Assembly: GCF_000512585.2 (NCBI RefSeq)
Contig: NC_089241.1
Location: 5,288,001 to 5,352,000, forward strand
Length of the DNA stretch: 64,000 nt
From: Kwoniella bestiolae CBS 10118
Lineage: Eukaryota > Basidiomycota > Tremellomycetes > Tremellales > Cryptococcaceae
Direction of reading: 5' to 3'
Of the stretch, positions 1 through 11,341 are shown one piece after another; position 1 is the first letter of the stretch, and each line of letters opens with the position of its first letter. The notes beneath the pieces were generated by a model. That model was not told the DNA's origin. It did not search any database and saw only the letters and a list, made by a program, of their open reading frames with translations. Position numbers and translations under genes: made by a program.

Positions 1-190
1 CCATTCTTCTAGGGATAAAGATGTTCCTGTCGTTACTGAGTACCCGCAGTTTCTCGGGGGTCTGGAACATGGACAGGATCAAGATCAATATCAAAGTAAT
101 ATGGGAAGGAGAGACGATCAGTGGTATGATAAGTTGTACATTGTTAAATTCGGGAAATGGGTTGGCAAGAAGGTTAGCGGCGGTAGATAG
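1..190 (+). CDS. C-terminal end of an unidentified protein (partial)
   Basis: An open frame runs from base 2 to a TAG stop at 188-190 and is cut off by the window edge. A CTAG at 9-12 could be a splice acceptor, in which case the last exon begins at 13. The tail is hydrophilic and ends with basic residues around KFGKWVGKKVSGGR. It includes a proline/glycine segment EYPQFLGGLEHG. I do not recognise the family. The frame is supported only by openness and by its position just upstream of ISC1 on the same strand, so this is a modest call. Confidence 0.4.
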   Translation, partial: HSSRDKDVPVVTEYPQFLGGLEHGQDQDQYQSNMGRRDDQWYDKLYIVKFGKWVGKKVSGGR

Positions 191-555
191 GAATACTGTC
201 GGGAGAAAATCAAAGGATCTCGATTGGATGGTTTATAACTCTAACTTGATTAGTTAATTCCTGTCTTGAGGCTCTCTCATTGCCAGTTGAGGTCTTGTAC
301 AATCCCTCGGAACTGGTGCTACGAATGATGAATGACCATGCATTGTATCCCATTGAGCACGAAAAAAACACACCAGCCTAGTGGGTACGTTTGGCTGTTA
401 CGTAACCGCATTTTAACCTACGTCACTCACAACAGAGTCAATAGATATCGCATCCGCTTTGTGCATCTTTCCCAGTGTTGTATCGTATTGCTTCAACAGG
501 TCGCACCTGATCGTCTCCCAGATAGACCAACGAGGATATCCTGTTATCGTCCGAG
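191..555. other. Intergenic region upstream of ISC1
   Basis: This stretch holds the 3' flank of the partial gene and the promoter side of ISC1. I see no coding signal, no TATA box and no repeat that I can support. Confidence 0.5.
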
Positions 556-2594
556 ATGAGCATACCCAACTACCCCCCGGATCATCCGGATCGTACATTG
601 AAAGTACTCTCATTCAACGTCTGGTGAGTTCCATACCTGCCTTTAGTGTTCGTCCGGTTCTGTTCCCTAGTGACATTCGAATTGACATGAGTACATATAT
701 GATGATAGGGGACTAGCAATAATATCGAAGGATCGCCTGATACGGATCAAAGCCTTGGCTGAATACCTGGCATCGTCGAACTATGATATAGTGTGTTTAC
801 AGGAATTATGGGTCTACAAGGATTTTGAGATTGTTAGAGAACAGGTTAGAAGGAATTTACCGTTCTCTAGGTTCTTCCATACGTGAGTTTTGCGTACCAA
901 CGCACACACTGTGCATCATGCTCCTGCCCGAGGTGTAGAGGTTATCCCCTCAAAAAGGGATATATTCGCTAATTCGTATATCAATTCGTCGACTAGTGGT
1001 GCCCTTGGCTCAGGATTGGCTATCTTCACACGATTCCCCCTCATATCCGCTCAGGCATTACCTTACTCCCTCTCTGGATCGCCTGCTCAAGCTTTTGCGG
1101 GTGATTTCTTTGTTAAAAAGGCTGCGGCGAATATAGTTATTATACATCCTATATTGGGGGAGATTGAAATTTGGAATACTCACGTGAATTTGAGTCGGAA
1201 CGAGCTCCAGGAGCGGCTCCAGTAGCGGCTCCAGTATTGGTCAAGGGTCCAAAGAATTGCAAGCTGATCCCGACTGTTGTACTGGCTCATGTATAGATGC
1301 ACGCTGCTGGTGAACATCCGCCAGATACGAGACAAGCACATAGAATAGCTCAATCATGGCAACTTGCTAATGCGATTAAGAATGGTGCTGCTAAAGGAAG
1401 ATATATACTGGCTGTAAGTCTTCACAGTCACTCTTTCGGGCTCTCCATGTTATCTATGTTCTTCACTCAACAACAGCTACTAATCACGTCCATGGATGGT
1501 TATAGATGGGCGACTTCAACTCCCAACCCTGGTCAATCCCTATAGCCATGCTCAAAAACCACGCCAACCTGACAGACTCCTTCGAATCAGTCACCCAAAC
1601 AGCCAACATGGACCTCTCCCCTCAACCCACACCTGAAGAGGCTCTCAAATCATATGGGATGACATGCGATTCATCACTCAACACATATTCAGCGGGGAAA
1701 CCTATACCTGGCAACGTATTAGAAAAGGGAGGTAAAAGGCTAGATTATATTTTCTTCAGGCAACCGGCTATAGCGAGACGACGTCCGCTTGTGTGGGGTT
1801 ATAGGGATGATGAGAATCATGGGAATGGTGAAAGTAGCAAGAACGCGAATGGGGATAGAGTTGAATTGGGAGATTTCACGGGTAAAGGCCATATGGAAGT
1901 TGGAAAGCCCATCACCTCATCAGTCGCGAAGGCACCGAAACTGAGATGTGTGAAATCGGAAGTGATCTTAACTGGTTTGGTACCTGGTCAATCGTTCTCC
2001 TATTCAGACCATTTCGCCCTGTTCTCGACCTTCACTATAGAAGATCCTCCTCGTCAACCCTCATCAAATTCGCATAATCAACAAACCACTTCGATATCAT
2101 CGTCGGATAATTCATTTACACCTCTTGTACCACTTATCAACGAGCCCGAACAGATAAATCCCACTACCACTTCCTTCGCTCCACCTTCCCCTGATTCACC
2201 GAATATCAACTACGCCCCCTCATCACCACGTACCTCAACTTCTTCCGCCGGGGCAATAACGGCTAAAACCAATACCGTCAGATCTGCATTGGACGTATTG
2301 CGGCTATATACTAGAATCTCAAGCAAGACGTCGAAATTGCACTTGAAGATCTGTTTGGGATCTCTGATAGGACTGATAGCTCTCACGATCGGATCAGCTT
2401 GGCAACCCAAAACGTGGATTCAACCTATCTTCACTCTCATAGGCGGGTTACTGGGCGCATCGACCGCTACGTTCTTGTATACCGGTTTCGTGTGGGGGAG
2501 GTGGGAGCAGGGATTGTTGGTGGAGGTTACGGAGGAGATGGAGTTGGAATTAAGAGTGGCAGAGATGGAGGAGAGGATCAATACGAGTGCATAG
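556..2594 (+). CDS. ISC1: Inositol phosphosphingolipid phospholipase C (neutral sphingomyelinase family)
   Basis: Five exons (556-623, 709-882, 997-1183, 1297-1413, 1506-2594) join in phase to 544 residues. The protein belongs to the Mg-dependent endonuclease/exonuclease/phosphatase fold that cleaves the phospho-inositol head group from complex sphingolipids to release ceramide. Visible motifs in order are VLSFNVWGL near the N-terminus, CLQELW, GSGLAIFTRFPL, the WNTHMHAAGE catalytic segment, MGDFNSQP, LDYIFFR and the terminal SDHFALFSTF histidine. A serine/proline-rich linker follows, then two C-terminal membrane segments (around LIGLIALTIGSAW and FTLIGGLLGASTATFLYTGF), as in yeast Isc1 and fungal homologues, which anchor it in ER or mitochondrial membranes. 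The start at 556 is the only ATG just before the conserved first strand. No key residue is missing that I can see. Confidence 0.9.
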
Positions 2595-2870
2595 TCGGCT
2601 TGCGAGTAGAAGAGCAAAAGAGCATATATGAGAGTTGAATGTTGTAGAAGTAGATGAATCTGATTTTGTATTGAGCTGAAAGAGTGATTACGTAATTTGC
2701 CACTGTACGCGATTGCTTTAATTCTCCAGGAATGTCAAATGAGGAAGGATGTAAACAAACAAATAAAGATCAATTCACTCGCTCATCATCTTTGATTGCT
2801 TCATCATTGGTCATTATTGTTCAAATCACCTCAGCCTTAGACCGACCTGATATCTTGAATAGGATTGTGC

Positions 2871-5003
2871 ATGATGGCTGTACCCAGGGATAAAGAAGCG
2901 AGGTCCCTCCTCCGAACACCCCCCAAATTACCCCCCACAATGATGTTCCAGCAGAACGCTGAGACGCCCGGACCGACGAAAGCGCGGATAAACCATTTGC
3001 AGTCTCAAGTCAGCGAGCTCGTGAGGAAGAACCAGGGACTGGAGGTGAGTACTGAGTTGTCCTCTCTTACCATGTTCCTGCCATGATCGACTGGACGAGG
3101 GATGTTGGCTGACAAGCAAGGGACTTACATTGTATTAGCGAAAGATCCAAGCCGAGAAGAGTCTTCATTCGACTACTGTTGTGGAGAAGACCGAGGAGGT
3201 GAACGAACTCAAGGCGAGGCTGAGGGCTGCTCAGAGGGAGGTGGAGAGATGTAAAGTCGCGGAAAACGGGGTGAGAGATGAGGTGGGTTCGTCATTCCTC
3301 CCTTTCTCTCCTTCCTTCATTTCGGATCTATTCATCCGGGCTACTTCAGGGGACTGTAATATGATTATGCTGATGATCGTTCCCGCTTAGCTCCAATTAC
3401 AGTCCATGGTACAGCAGCAGAGAGCTTTACTTGCGCTTGCGCAGGAACAGATGCAGGTGGTAGAGCTGGAACAGAGGTTGGTGATTGCCGAGAAAGCGAG
3501 AAGTGAGTGTTCTGTTCGGATATCTTCCATCATGTCTCGTTGCCCAGGCGAGAAGAGTGCATTGCTGATGTGATCACAAATAGTCATGCGCGATCACAGG
3601 ATATCGTTGTTGCAAGCGAAAGAGGGAGACCTGCTAGCCGAGTTGAGAGAGAAGGATGCGCAGATATCGAATCTCGAGGTGAGCTCCGTTCTCACACAAT
3701 GGTTGAACCAATGAGCTCGTACGGTGTTAATATATCGCGATATAGCATACGCTATCGAAAACGTCTTCCTCCCTTACACAGCTTCAATCCACATCCTCCC
3801 TCTCATCGTCAACCACGTCCAAAGAACTCGTTTCGACCCAGAAAGAACTTGCTTCCTCTAGATCCACAATCGACAATCTGGAAAACAAGGTCGAACTGCT
3901 AGAAACCAAAGTCAAGACATTGAGAGAACGCGAGAAAGAGGCCAAAGGGGAATTAGAGAATTGGTTGAAAGATGAGAAATCAAAGAATGGAAGTATGGAA
4001 AAATCGAAGAAGGAGTTTATGAACCAGATCAGAATGCTCAAGAGCGATTTGTCCAAGAAGGATGAAGAGCTGGAAGAGTTCGAGGAGTTTAGGAGGTCCG
4101 CAAAGGAGAGGGAAAAGACTTTGAAGATGAGGTTGAAGGAGGCTAATGAGGAGAGAGATAGGCTCGTGGGCGTGGAGGAGGAGTTGCAGGCGATGAAGAG
4201 TAAGGGTAGTCCGAAGAAGGTTAATGGGAAGGAGAAGGTTAGGAAGGTATGTTTATTGTCAAACTTTGGCTCATTCCAAAACTCAGGACAGCGCTAAATG
4301 TGATTCGGTTAAACAGGCAAGTCCAGTACAGGACGACTCGTCAGACGAAGAAGTAGCGCCGAAGAAGCGAACGAAGAAAGCTGAATCGGTGAGCTCTGAT
4401 CAGCTATCAATGTTGACACTCCCAAATCAACGCTAATGAAACGTCTGATCCTCTCAGCCTGTTCGCTCAACAAAAACCAAGCCTAAATCCGCTCCAGCTC
4501 CTATACCTGTACCTTCACCGTCGTCGTCAGAGTCCGAATCAGAAACAGTGGTATCGAAGACAAAAGCTGCTCCCAAACGTGCTAAATCACCTGCCAAGTC
4601 GAAGAAGGTTCCATTGGAAACTTCAGATATCGACAATCAGCCTCCTCCGAAGAGTAAGACTTCGACAATAAGTAAGAAAGTGGTGGACGTACCCGCACCT
4701 GAACCTGAAGCAGAGTCCGAGCCTGTTACTGCTGCGGCTGCGCCGAAGAAGAAGAAAAGATTGTTGGGAGGTGTCAAATCAGCTTTCGAGTGGGATCCTA
4801 TCATGGGTGTAAGTGGACTCATCACTTGCGGTATATCTGAACGGCCATCGAGAATCATGACGCTGATGGTATCATAATTTTAGAGCGGTGATGGTGTTAT
4901 ACCCCTTGGCCTTAGTCCGATGAAATCTATCACGGGTAAGGCTGCGGGAACGATACCCAGAGCTGGGTTTTCTGCTGCTAGTCGACTAAATAGGCTGGGA
5001 TAG
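2871..5003 (+). CDS. Orphan coiled-coil protein with a basic C-terminal tail
   Basis: Eight exons (2871-3044, 3139-3282, 3391-3502, 3584-3678, 3746-4246, 4317-4388, 4458-4808, 4884-5003) join in phase to 522 residues. Residues from about 45 to 350 are rich in E, K, L and Q with heptad spacing and should form long coiled coils. The following 120 residues are a disordered Lys/Ser/Pro/Asp stretch with patches such as PKKRTKK and PKKKKR that look like nuclear localisation signals. The C-terminus carries two short ordered-looking patches, LLGGVKSAFEWDP and IPLGLSPMKSITG. I do not recognise the family. The architecture suggests a nuclear or cytoskeletal structural protein, for example of spindle, kinetochore or chromatin, but this is inference. 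Start could be ATG 2871 or 2874. Confidence 0.75.
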
Positions 5004-5582
5004 AGGGTACGGACATTCAGACTTTGACCTGTCAAATGGTAGCCCGGGACTTGCTTGTGAAGGTCGGAGATCCCTTCGCCCTACGTCTCTCTGACTCCCT
5101 CTTCTCCTTCCCCCGTCCCCCTCCCCTCTCCATTGTTATCCACAAGGAGGGAAGAGTTTCTTATTTTCAGCTTGACGCCTGTACGATACTGCATATAGAG
5201 AAACGGCGGACGACTTCGACTATGGGGACGTCCCGGTTGTAACACATATACATATACTATACATATCCTACTCTCTATAGTCGTATAATGCTTGATATGC
5301 ACTCAATGATATCTTGTATCTTATCGAACGTTGATATCATGGTGCTGGTTCACTGCCACCACTCACCATACATGCTAAATGGATGGCGCAAATAGGCTTA
5401 TATACGGTTGGATACTCCGGCTGACGGTGCACGGTATCAGGTAACAGCATCACAGCATCAATGACATATAGCATTCAGTTATTCATCCGTTATTGATTTC
5501 ATCGTTATACATAGGCATCACGAGCATTCATTCCCCTTGATACTAGCATATCACCCACCTATAGAATTAGACACTGCCCAAA
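5004..5582. other. Intergenic region upstream of the V-ATPase E gene
   Basis: No coding signal. A polypyrimidine run lies at about 5095-5140, and short TATA-like runs (5246-5268) are too far from the next start to be a clear promoter element. Confidence 0.5.
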
Positions 5583-6944
5583 ATGTCACGAACAGGTGCT
5601 TTGGACGACAGCGAGATCCAAACGGAGATGAACAAGATGGTAGGTCGTGGGGTCAAGCCAAGAGCGAGGTTGTCCCTTTATCCTCGTCACATCCCCGACA
5701 GATACTACTATCTGGGCGAGATATGTCCATGGTGATCATATCTCGTAATATGTGGTCTTGCGCGGGTAATACCGAAGGATGAGTTGCTAATTCAATGTGC
5801 TGGATTTGTAGGTCGCATTCATCTCCCAAGAAGCTAGAGAAAAAGCCAGGGAGATCCAGGTGAAAGCTGATGAGGAGTTTGCTATTGAGAAGGTGCGGTG
5901 CAGTCTCTTCCCTACCAAGTCACCACTCATCATTTCCATTCCAATGCTGCTCATCCGATCTCAATCGAGGCTGCTGTCTTCTTCAACCGCTACATATACT
6001 TATCTTCGGAATTGTTATGTAACAGGCAAAGATAGTAAGACAAGAATCCCTCTCCATCGACTCCCAATACGAGAAAAAGAAGAAACAAGCCGAAGTGGGC
6101 TGGAAGATCTCTCAATCTACAGCTATCAACAACTCTCGTATCAAGGTGTTGAGATCGAGGAACGATCATCTCGAGAACATCTTTGAGGAGGCTAATAAGC
6201 AGGTTAAAGAGCTTAGTGAGGGGGATAAGTACAAGGAGGCTGTAGAGAATCTGGTTCTGGAGGTGGGTTGAGGGTGCTTCAACCAGGACTTTTAGTTTCC
6301 CCCCTCCCCTTGCTCCCCTCCTTCCCTCCTCATCCTTCCCTCTTCTTCCACCCCCCCTTCTCTTCTCTCCTTCCCCCCTTCTCTTCCCCCCTCCCCCCTC
6401 CTGCCCCGCCTCTCACCATCGCTCAACGCACTAACATCTCCCTCCATCATCACCCCAGGTCCTCCTCAAACTCCTCTCCACCAACATAACCATAACCCAC
6501 CGACCCAAGGACGAAGACCTAATTAAGAAAGCCTCTCAATCCGCCCTAAAGCGATACAAGGACCTCTCAGGACGAGAAACCAAGATCTCGTTCGATAAAG
6601 GTCTGAACGATGGTAGTTCGGGAGGGATTATTGGATCTTCCATGAATGGGAAGATCAAGGTGGATAATACTTTGGAAGAGAGGTTGAAGATCCTCGAGGA
6701 GAAGGTTAGTTGGAGTTGGGTTTGGCGTTGCTCCGAATGAGCCCGGGCTGATCCATTTGATCCCTTGAACTATAGATGCTGCCTGAACTCAGACACGATC
6801 TCTTTGGAGCTAACGAGAATAGGAAATTCTATACTGTGAGTTTAATCTCTGACACGGTCCTATAATGCAGAAAAAAAAAACAAGAAAATGTAGGAATGGT
6901 ATGCTGATCTGATGACATCTCTGCGTTTTGTGATATTCTAGTAA
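5583..6944 (+). CDS. VMA4: V-type proton ATPase subunit E
   Basis: Six exons (5583-5639, 5812-5892, 6026-6262, 6459-6704, 6776-6835, 6942-6944) give 227 residues, the usual length for subunit E. The protein is a peripheral-stalk subunit of the V1 sector that links the catalytic head to the membrane rotor stator and is needed for vacuolar acidification. The sequence begins with the typical LDDSEIQTEMNKM segment, continues with a long charged helix (SQEAREKAREIQVKADEEF), and ends in LPELRHDLFGANENRKFYT, matching the family's conserved C-terminus. The last intron (6836-6941) ends directly at the TAA stop, so the final exon codes only for the stop. If that intron is retained, nine extra residues would be added before an in-frame stop. 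The third intron (6263-6458) carries a long C/T-rich tract. Confidence 0.93.
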
Positions 6945-7412
6945 AGTAAATCGATAACTCCGTCTAGTATGACTATATCGCTCATCGATTCCTTCTAAGC
7001 TACGCTTGTCTGTTCTTTCTTTCCCATACCATAAAATCAAAGATGTATTGAAAGTTTGTAATCTGCCATCAGCTAAGCCAGCAAGCCAGAGTCACTGAGC
7101 TCATTCACCAGTCCAATGAATTCAAGACGAAGACGCTACTTGTATCTGCCCACTTCCGACACTGCGCTCTATACTGCGCTCACAGAGACGGACTTACGCT
7201 AGATACAATGAATACATAAACATGAGCATGAGCGGTACAAATTAATTTTGTTATGCGAGATCCCATCTATTCTAGTGGAGTTTCGATACAACATATTGTG
7301 ACTTATCTGTATCTTGTTTGATCTTGCAACTTTCCTCCGTTCACCTACCAACTTAAATACCCCAGATGGGAAACATCACTTGTGAATATGTGACGTGTGA
7401 TACCCATCTCAA
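6945..7412. other. Convergent 3' region between V-ATPase E and the bZIP gene
   Basis: The two neighbours end toward each other here. The sequence is AT-moderate with no coding signal or structured repeat that I can support; it should hold both 3' ends. Confidence 0.5.
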
Positions 7413-10188
7413 TTAATGATCCGCATGGATCCTGTGACCCGCCCCTGGTCTACTGGCGGTTTCCCTCTCTGGCAACATCAATAACGGCGCGCCTCTCTGC
7501 GCTCGCCATTTGTTGGATATGTTGATTACGCTGTCGTCTATCAATATGCTAATGGACGGATCAACGGACGGGATCAGTATACCTTCTTGATCCATAGGAG
7601 ATGCCAATATAATACATGTCGAGCCCCCCGAAAGTACGATGAGACAAGATAAATAAGGGTGGGGAGTGGAGAGAGGAAAATCGTGGACACGACGTACCTG
7701 TAATTCTCGATGAACCGCTCAGAGATCTCATAATTATGATGATCCAATACGTCCTCGCCGTGAAGCTCGAACTGATACATACGGTACACCAAATCAGCGA
7801 GTACATCGTACCAACCTCAACCAACCCCCTAAAGATCGGCTCACCTCAGTCATCATAGTTCGGAAGACTTCTACCAGATCATATCTCCCTGTTTGCCATC
7901 GACAATATCAGTAATCATTTTCGAAGACTTACTAAACCAAGGCGGATAACACGAAAGTACTCACCCCTCAGCAGGATCATCCTGTCCCTGATTGAAGGGA
8001 ATATGATCCCGTCTATAGCGTGTTCGTGAGGTATCGTGCGTTGTACGACGGTAGGTCGGAGCGAGGGGGGTAAGTGGTATTCATGATTCATTCTGAAGCT
8101 GTCAAACGATCCAAAGTCGCGATCAGTGGTTGTTCGCATCTGACGGAACGGAGAATACTTACTTATTCAAATGATAGGTTATCAACTTTATGATTGAAGA
8201 AAACAGACTGTTAGCATTTCATATCCACCGATGCACTCGTTCCTCCGGACGGGAGAGGGGGGAACACCCAATCCAACCCACCTGCATAGTCTCCATCTTC
8301 CTATCGGCCGGATCGCCCTCCTCAATCATCCTCATCAACTGATCCTGCTGTCTCCTCCTCTCTGCAAGCTCAGCAGCAGTCACGCCCGGTCCTTCCAGGG
8401 GGTTCTCCTGGTTGGTGATAGCCCCAACGGCCTCCTTGAGCGTCTGTACCCTTCCAGCAGAAGTGGTATTTGCCAGATCGGTGCTCATAAGTGATGGGTG
8501 TCCTCTCGCATAATTCCCCTGAGAACCTATACCGGATAATATCGGTCTTGGACCCGCAAGAGAGCTGATGGGGTTTTCTGCACTTCGTCCGACCATCTCG
8601 GAGGGGGAGGGGTTGGAGATACTTCCGCCCACGCTGCTGGAGTTGGGTAATGTTAAGCCGAATCCACCGTCAATTGTCGAAGGCGATGTATCCGTCCCGG
8701 AACCAAAACCGAAATTGTACCCTGTCCCGTGTCCACTTAATGGACCAGAAGAAGGACCGGACGAGGACGAAGAAGTTCCAAGGAGGACATTGGATTCTTC
8801 CTTTGGTGATCCCCCACCACCCAGACCAGCAGGCATGATATTATGCGCGTACCCGTGCTGACGCCCGTCAGCGAACGGTACGTTCCCACTTCCGCCGGAT
8901 ATGGATCTCTCGATATCTTCATTTTGGGGTATCTGTCGAGGTTGGGTCTGAGGTCTACCAAAGACAGTCGAGTCGTTCTCGTTCCCCGCCAGAAGAGTAT
9001 CGAGATCAGGAAAAAGATAATGATAATTCTCATCTTCAGGCTGGTTGAACGTGTAAAACGCTGCTGGTAGGGCAGGTTCGCTCGTTCCGATACTATGTAG
9101 AGGTGTGGTCGTACCACTTCCACTCGTTTTCGTTGTTGCCCCAACGGTCACTCCCGTTCGAACCTCGCTTGTCGCTCGTCCCTTCCCCTTGTCCGTGGTA
9201 GGGTTCTCTTCATCCCTTTTGCGCTTCATCGTACTTGCCCTTCTACGAGTTTCGCCATATTTGAGTCCTGGATGAGCAGCCAACTGTTCCTTGGATGCTT
9301 TGAGATTTACGAACGCCTCATACGCTGTGTCGGTATCGGATCGGTTGAGGATGGCGTCGAGACCGTCAGCCGAGAGACCAAGTCGAGGTAGACATGATCC
9401 GAGGCCTAGGAGGGAGAGATCTCTAGGTATCAGCTGAACAATCCACTGTGTTGATGGTCACCACGGAATGACGAGATGATTGAGTATATATTAATGGGGA
9501 TGGATAAGACTCTCTACTCACCCTCTCCTATAAATCCAGCCATATTCTTGACCATACCTCTCAGATCCTTATTCTCTTTCAACAGGTTTCTGACCAGTAA
9601 AGTCATAAGTTCTATTCTCTCTTCTTTATCACCCGACAAAACTTCCACTCTAGCTTCCAGGTCTCGTATCTACATCACATGCAGCGTTAGAGCCGAATTC
9701 TGTCTGTGCTTGAGGATGGGGTATAAGACTCACATATTGCTAATGGCCAAGATGCCATATGTTAACACTCGCTCAACGTGATTAAAGTAGGATGGACTCA
9801 CCTGCTTACGGAGTCTGAACTCCCGCTGCGCTATCCGATTCTGCGCCTTTCTCACTTGACTTGAGCTGGTTGTGTCAAAGAGTATGATCAGTCCGTGAGT
9901 TCTCTGATGTCAAGGGTAGTAAAGAGTAAGTATCAACAACTCACGAAGACCCTTTACCCCCTTCAACGATCTCATGGTCCTCATGACCGTCATCTTCACC
10001 TCCGCTATCTTCCAGCTATGTGAGTTGTCGGGCCATCAGGAATGACGGAAAGGGGAAGGGCAGAGGGGGGATGAGATGCGTCTCGTCAGCTTGGTACTGG
10101 TACGCGCTGAGAGAGTGTTTATACACGTCAAGAGAAAAGCTTGCACTCAACTCACCTCGAAGTCTTCTCTCTCTTTACTGGTGGGCAT
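7413..10188 (-). CDS. bZIP transcription factor with C-terminal DUF3425 domain
   Basis: Eleven exons on the minus strand (10156-10188, 9945-10015, 9802-9865, 9734-9739, 9522-9669, 8282-9420, 8163-8185, 7965-8098, 7845-7888, 7698-7771, 7413-7548) join in phase to 623 residues. The basic region reads AQNRIAQREFRLRKQ and is followed by a zipper starting QYIRDLEARVEVL. A long Ser/Gly/Pro-rich disordered segment occupies the middle. The C-terminus has the DUF3425 signature: LPPSLRPTVVQRTIPHEHAID, then IIFPSIRDRMI, LVEVFRTMM and NISNKWRAQRG. Proteins of this architecture are fungal AP-1-like nuclear regulators; the target genes are not predictable here. The fourth exon is only 6 nt and is required to keep the basic region and zipper in register. 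The acceptor of exon 6 uses the second AG of AGAG, chosen because the first gives a stop. Confidence 0.88.
9734..9739 (-). other. 6-nt microexon (Gln-Tyr) in the bZIP gene
   Basis: On the minus strand the six bases CAATAT are preceded by a TTAG acceptor and followed by a GTGAGT donor. They insert Gln-Tyr between RLRKQ and IRDLEARVE. This puts the first zipper residue 15 positions after the invariant Asn of the basic region, the spacing seen in known fungal bZIP proteins. Skipping it removes two residues without a frameshift but breaks that spacing. Confidence 0.8.
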
Positions 10189-10451
10189 CGTTCTTCAACT
10201 ATAATATCAGAACGCTCCCAATGTCAAAGACTATCCCTGTCCAGCTGCAGCTCAACTGATCTGATCTGATAGAGACGCTAGTGGTTTGATCTTTGATATG
10301 TATCTGTTGACGAGTAGTAGTCTTTCGTTGTGTTGTTTGGATGACCAGTAGATGTTATCTGATGATGTACGAGTGCGATCTTGCGATCTTTCCCTTTGAG
10401 ATGATATCTGTTGTGTATGTATGATATGGGTTGTAAAGTTGACGCTATGTT

Positions 10452-10498
10452 GATTCTGATTCTGATTCTGATTCTGATTCTGATTCTGATTCTGATTC
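10452..10498. repeat. Tandem repeat, 6-bp unit GATTCT, about 8 copies
   Basis: The unit GATTCT repeats without error for just under eight copies about 265 bases upstream of the bZIP start codon, so it probably lies in the 5' leader or promoter of that gene. Confidence 0.9.
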
Positions 10499-10540
10499 AA
10501 TCTTCAAGTTCTATCTTTAGTTTATCTCTTGCAATGACGG

Positions 10541-10546
10541 ATGATG

Positions 10547-10577
<31 letters not shown>

Positions 10578-10589
10578 GACGAATGACGA
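10541..10589. repeat. Tandem repeat, 7-bp unit ATGATGA, 7 copies
   Basis: Seven copies of a 7-bp unit; the last two carry the variant ATGACGA. It sits about 40 bases from the GATTCT array. Confidence 0.88.
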
Positions 10590-10654
10590 ATGTGATTAAT
10601 TAAAACTATAAATCAACTGAATACACTGAATGGGTTTGTTGGAATCTTTGTTAA

Positions 10655-10694
10655 GTTGATGGGTTGATGGGTTGATGGGTTGATGGGTTGATGG
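10655..10694. repeat. Tandem repeat, 8-bp unit GTTGATGG, 5 copies
   Basis: Five perfect copies of an 8-bp unit, third in a run of four unrelated-length repeats upstream of the bZIP gene. Confidence 0.88.
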
Positions 10695-10840
10695 GATTGG
10701 GTGTTTATTTGATACGGTATCAAATGACATAAGATTGAGAATGAGATTGAAATATTGAAATATCTGAGCCATTTATAATTTTCTTTCTGCTGTTTGTTTT
10801 TTGGCATCTCCGAAATGGGGAGTGGCGGCTACTTGTTACC

Positions 10841-10865
10841 ACCAAACCAAACCAAACCAAACCAA
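10841..10865. repeat. Tandem repeat, 5-bp unit ACCAA, about 5 copies
   Basis: About five copies of a 5-bp unit; the outermost of the four repeat arrays upstream of the bZIP gene. Confidence 0.85.
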
Positions 10866-11341
10866 GACCAATAGAGAGATCTCTTTACTCGGCTGGTCAA
10901 TATTCATTTTCATTACTCGTGATCCGTCCAATCAAAATTATCGTCTCCATCATACTGTATTTGGTACTGTAGTAGACTGTTTAACCTACTTGTACAAGGC
11001 GTGTTCCATATGGAAATACAAGACAAGTACGTACTCACTCCTACTAACTTTATTACCATGTACGTACTATGTATTCGCACACCCACGAGCCGATGAAGAG
11101 GATGTTCGATTAGTCATCAAATAGTGGCGAACTGGCAAATATCAATACTGTACGAGTGAAGGAATTTTGGATTTAATAGTACGATAAAGGCACCTGATCA
11201 GAATGTTCCATGATGGTACTGGTAGTGTTAAATCCCATTACGAATCAACACATGTCCTATCCCATCACTCGTCATCATCTGGAAGGAATCTCAATCAGAT
11301 CAAATCACATGACTCGAAGCAATGATATACAACCTATCCCA

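Larger units (their letters stand above)
10189..11341. other. Long 5' region of the bZIP gene and 3' flank of the NTF2-like gene
   Basis: No gene is visible. The part nearest the bZIP gene is filled with four separate short tandem repeats, listed individually. The rest (about 10870-11340) shows no coding signal on either strand. Confidence 0.55.

Noticed and set aside
7574..7697. Read-through of the last bZIP intron as coding
   Set aside because: The acceptors nearest the donor give the wrong phase; joining 7698 to 7548 restores the family end NISNKWRAQRG.
8843..9144. Long frames on both strands over the bZIP middle exon
   Set aside because: They are shadows of the low-complexity bZIP coding exon.
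10252..10500. Minus-strand frame coding for an Asn-Gln repeat
   Set aside because: It begins at TTG, not ATG, and is just the GATTCT minisatellite read in one frame.
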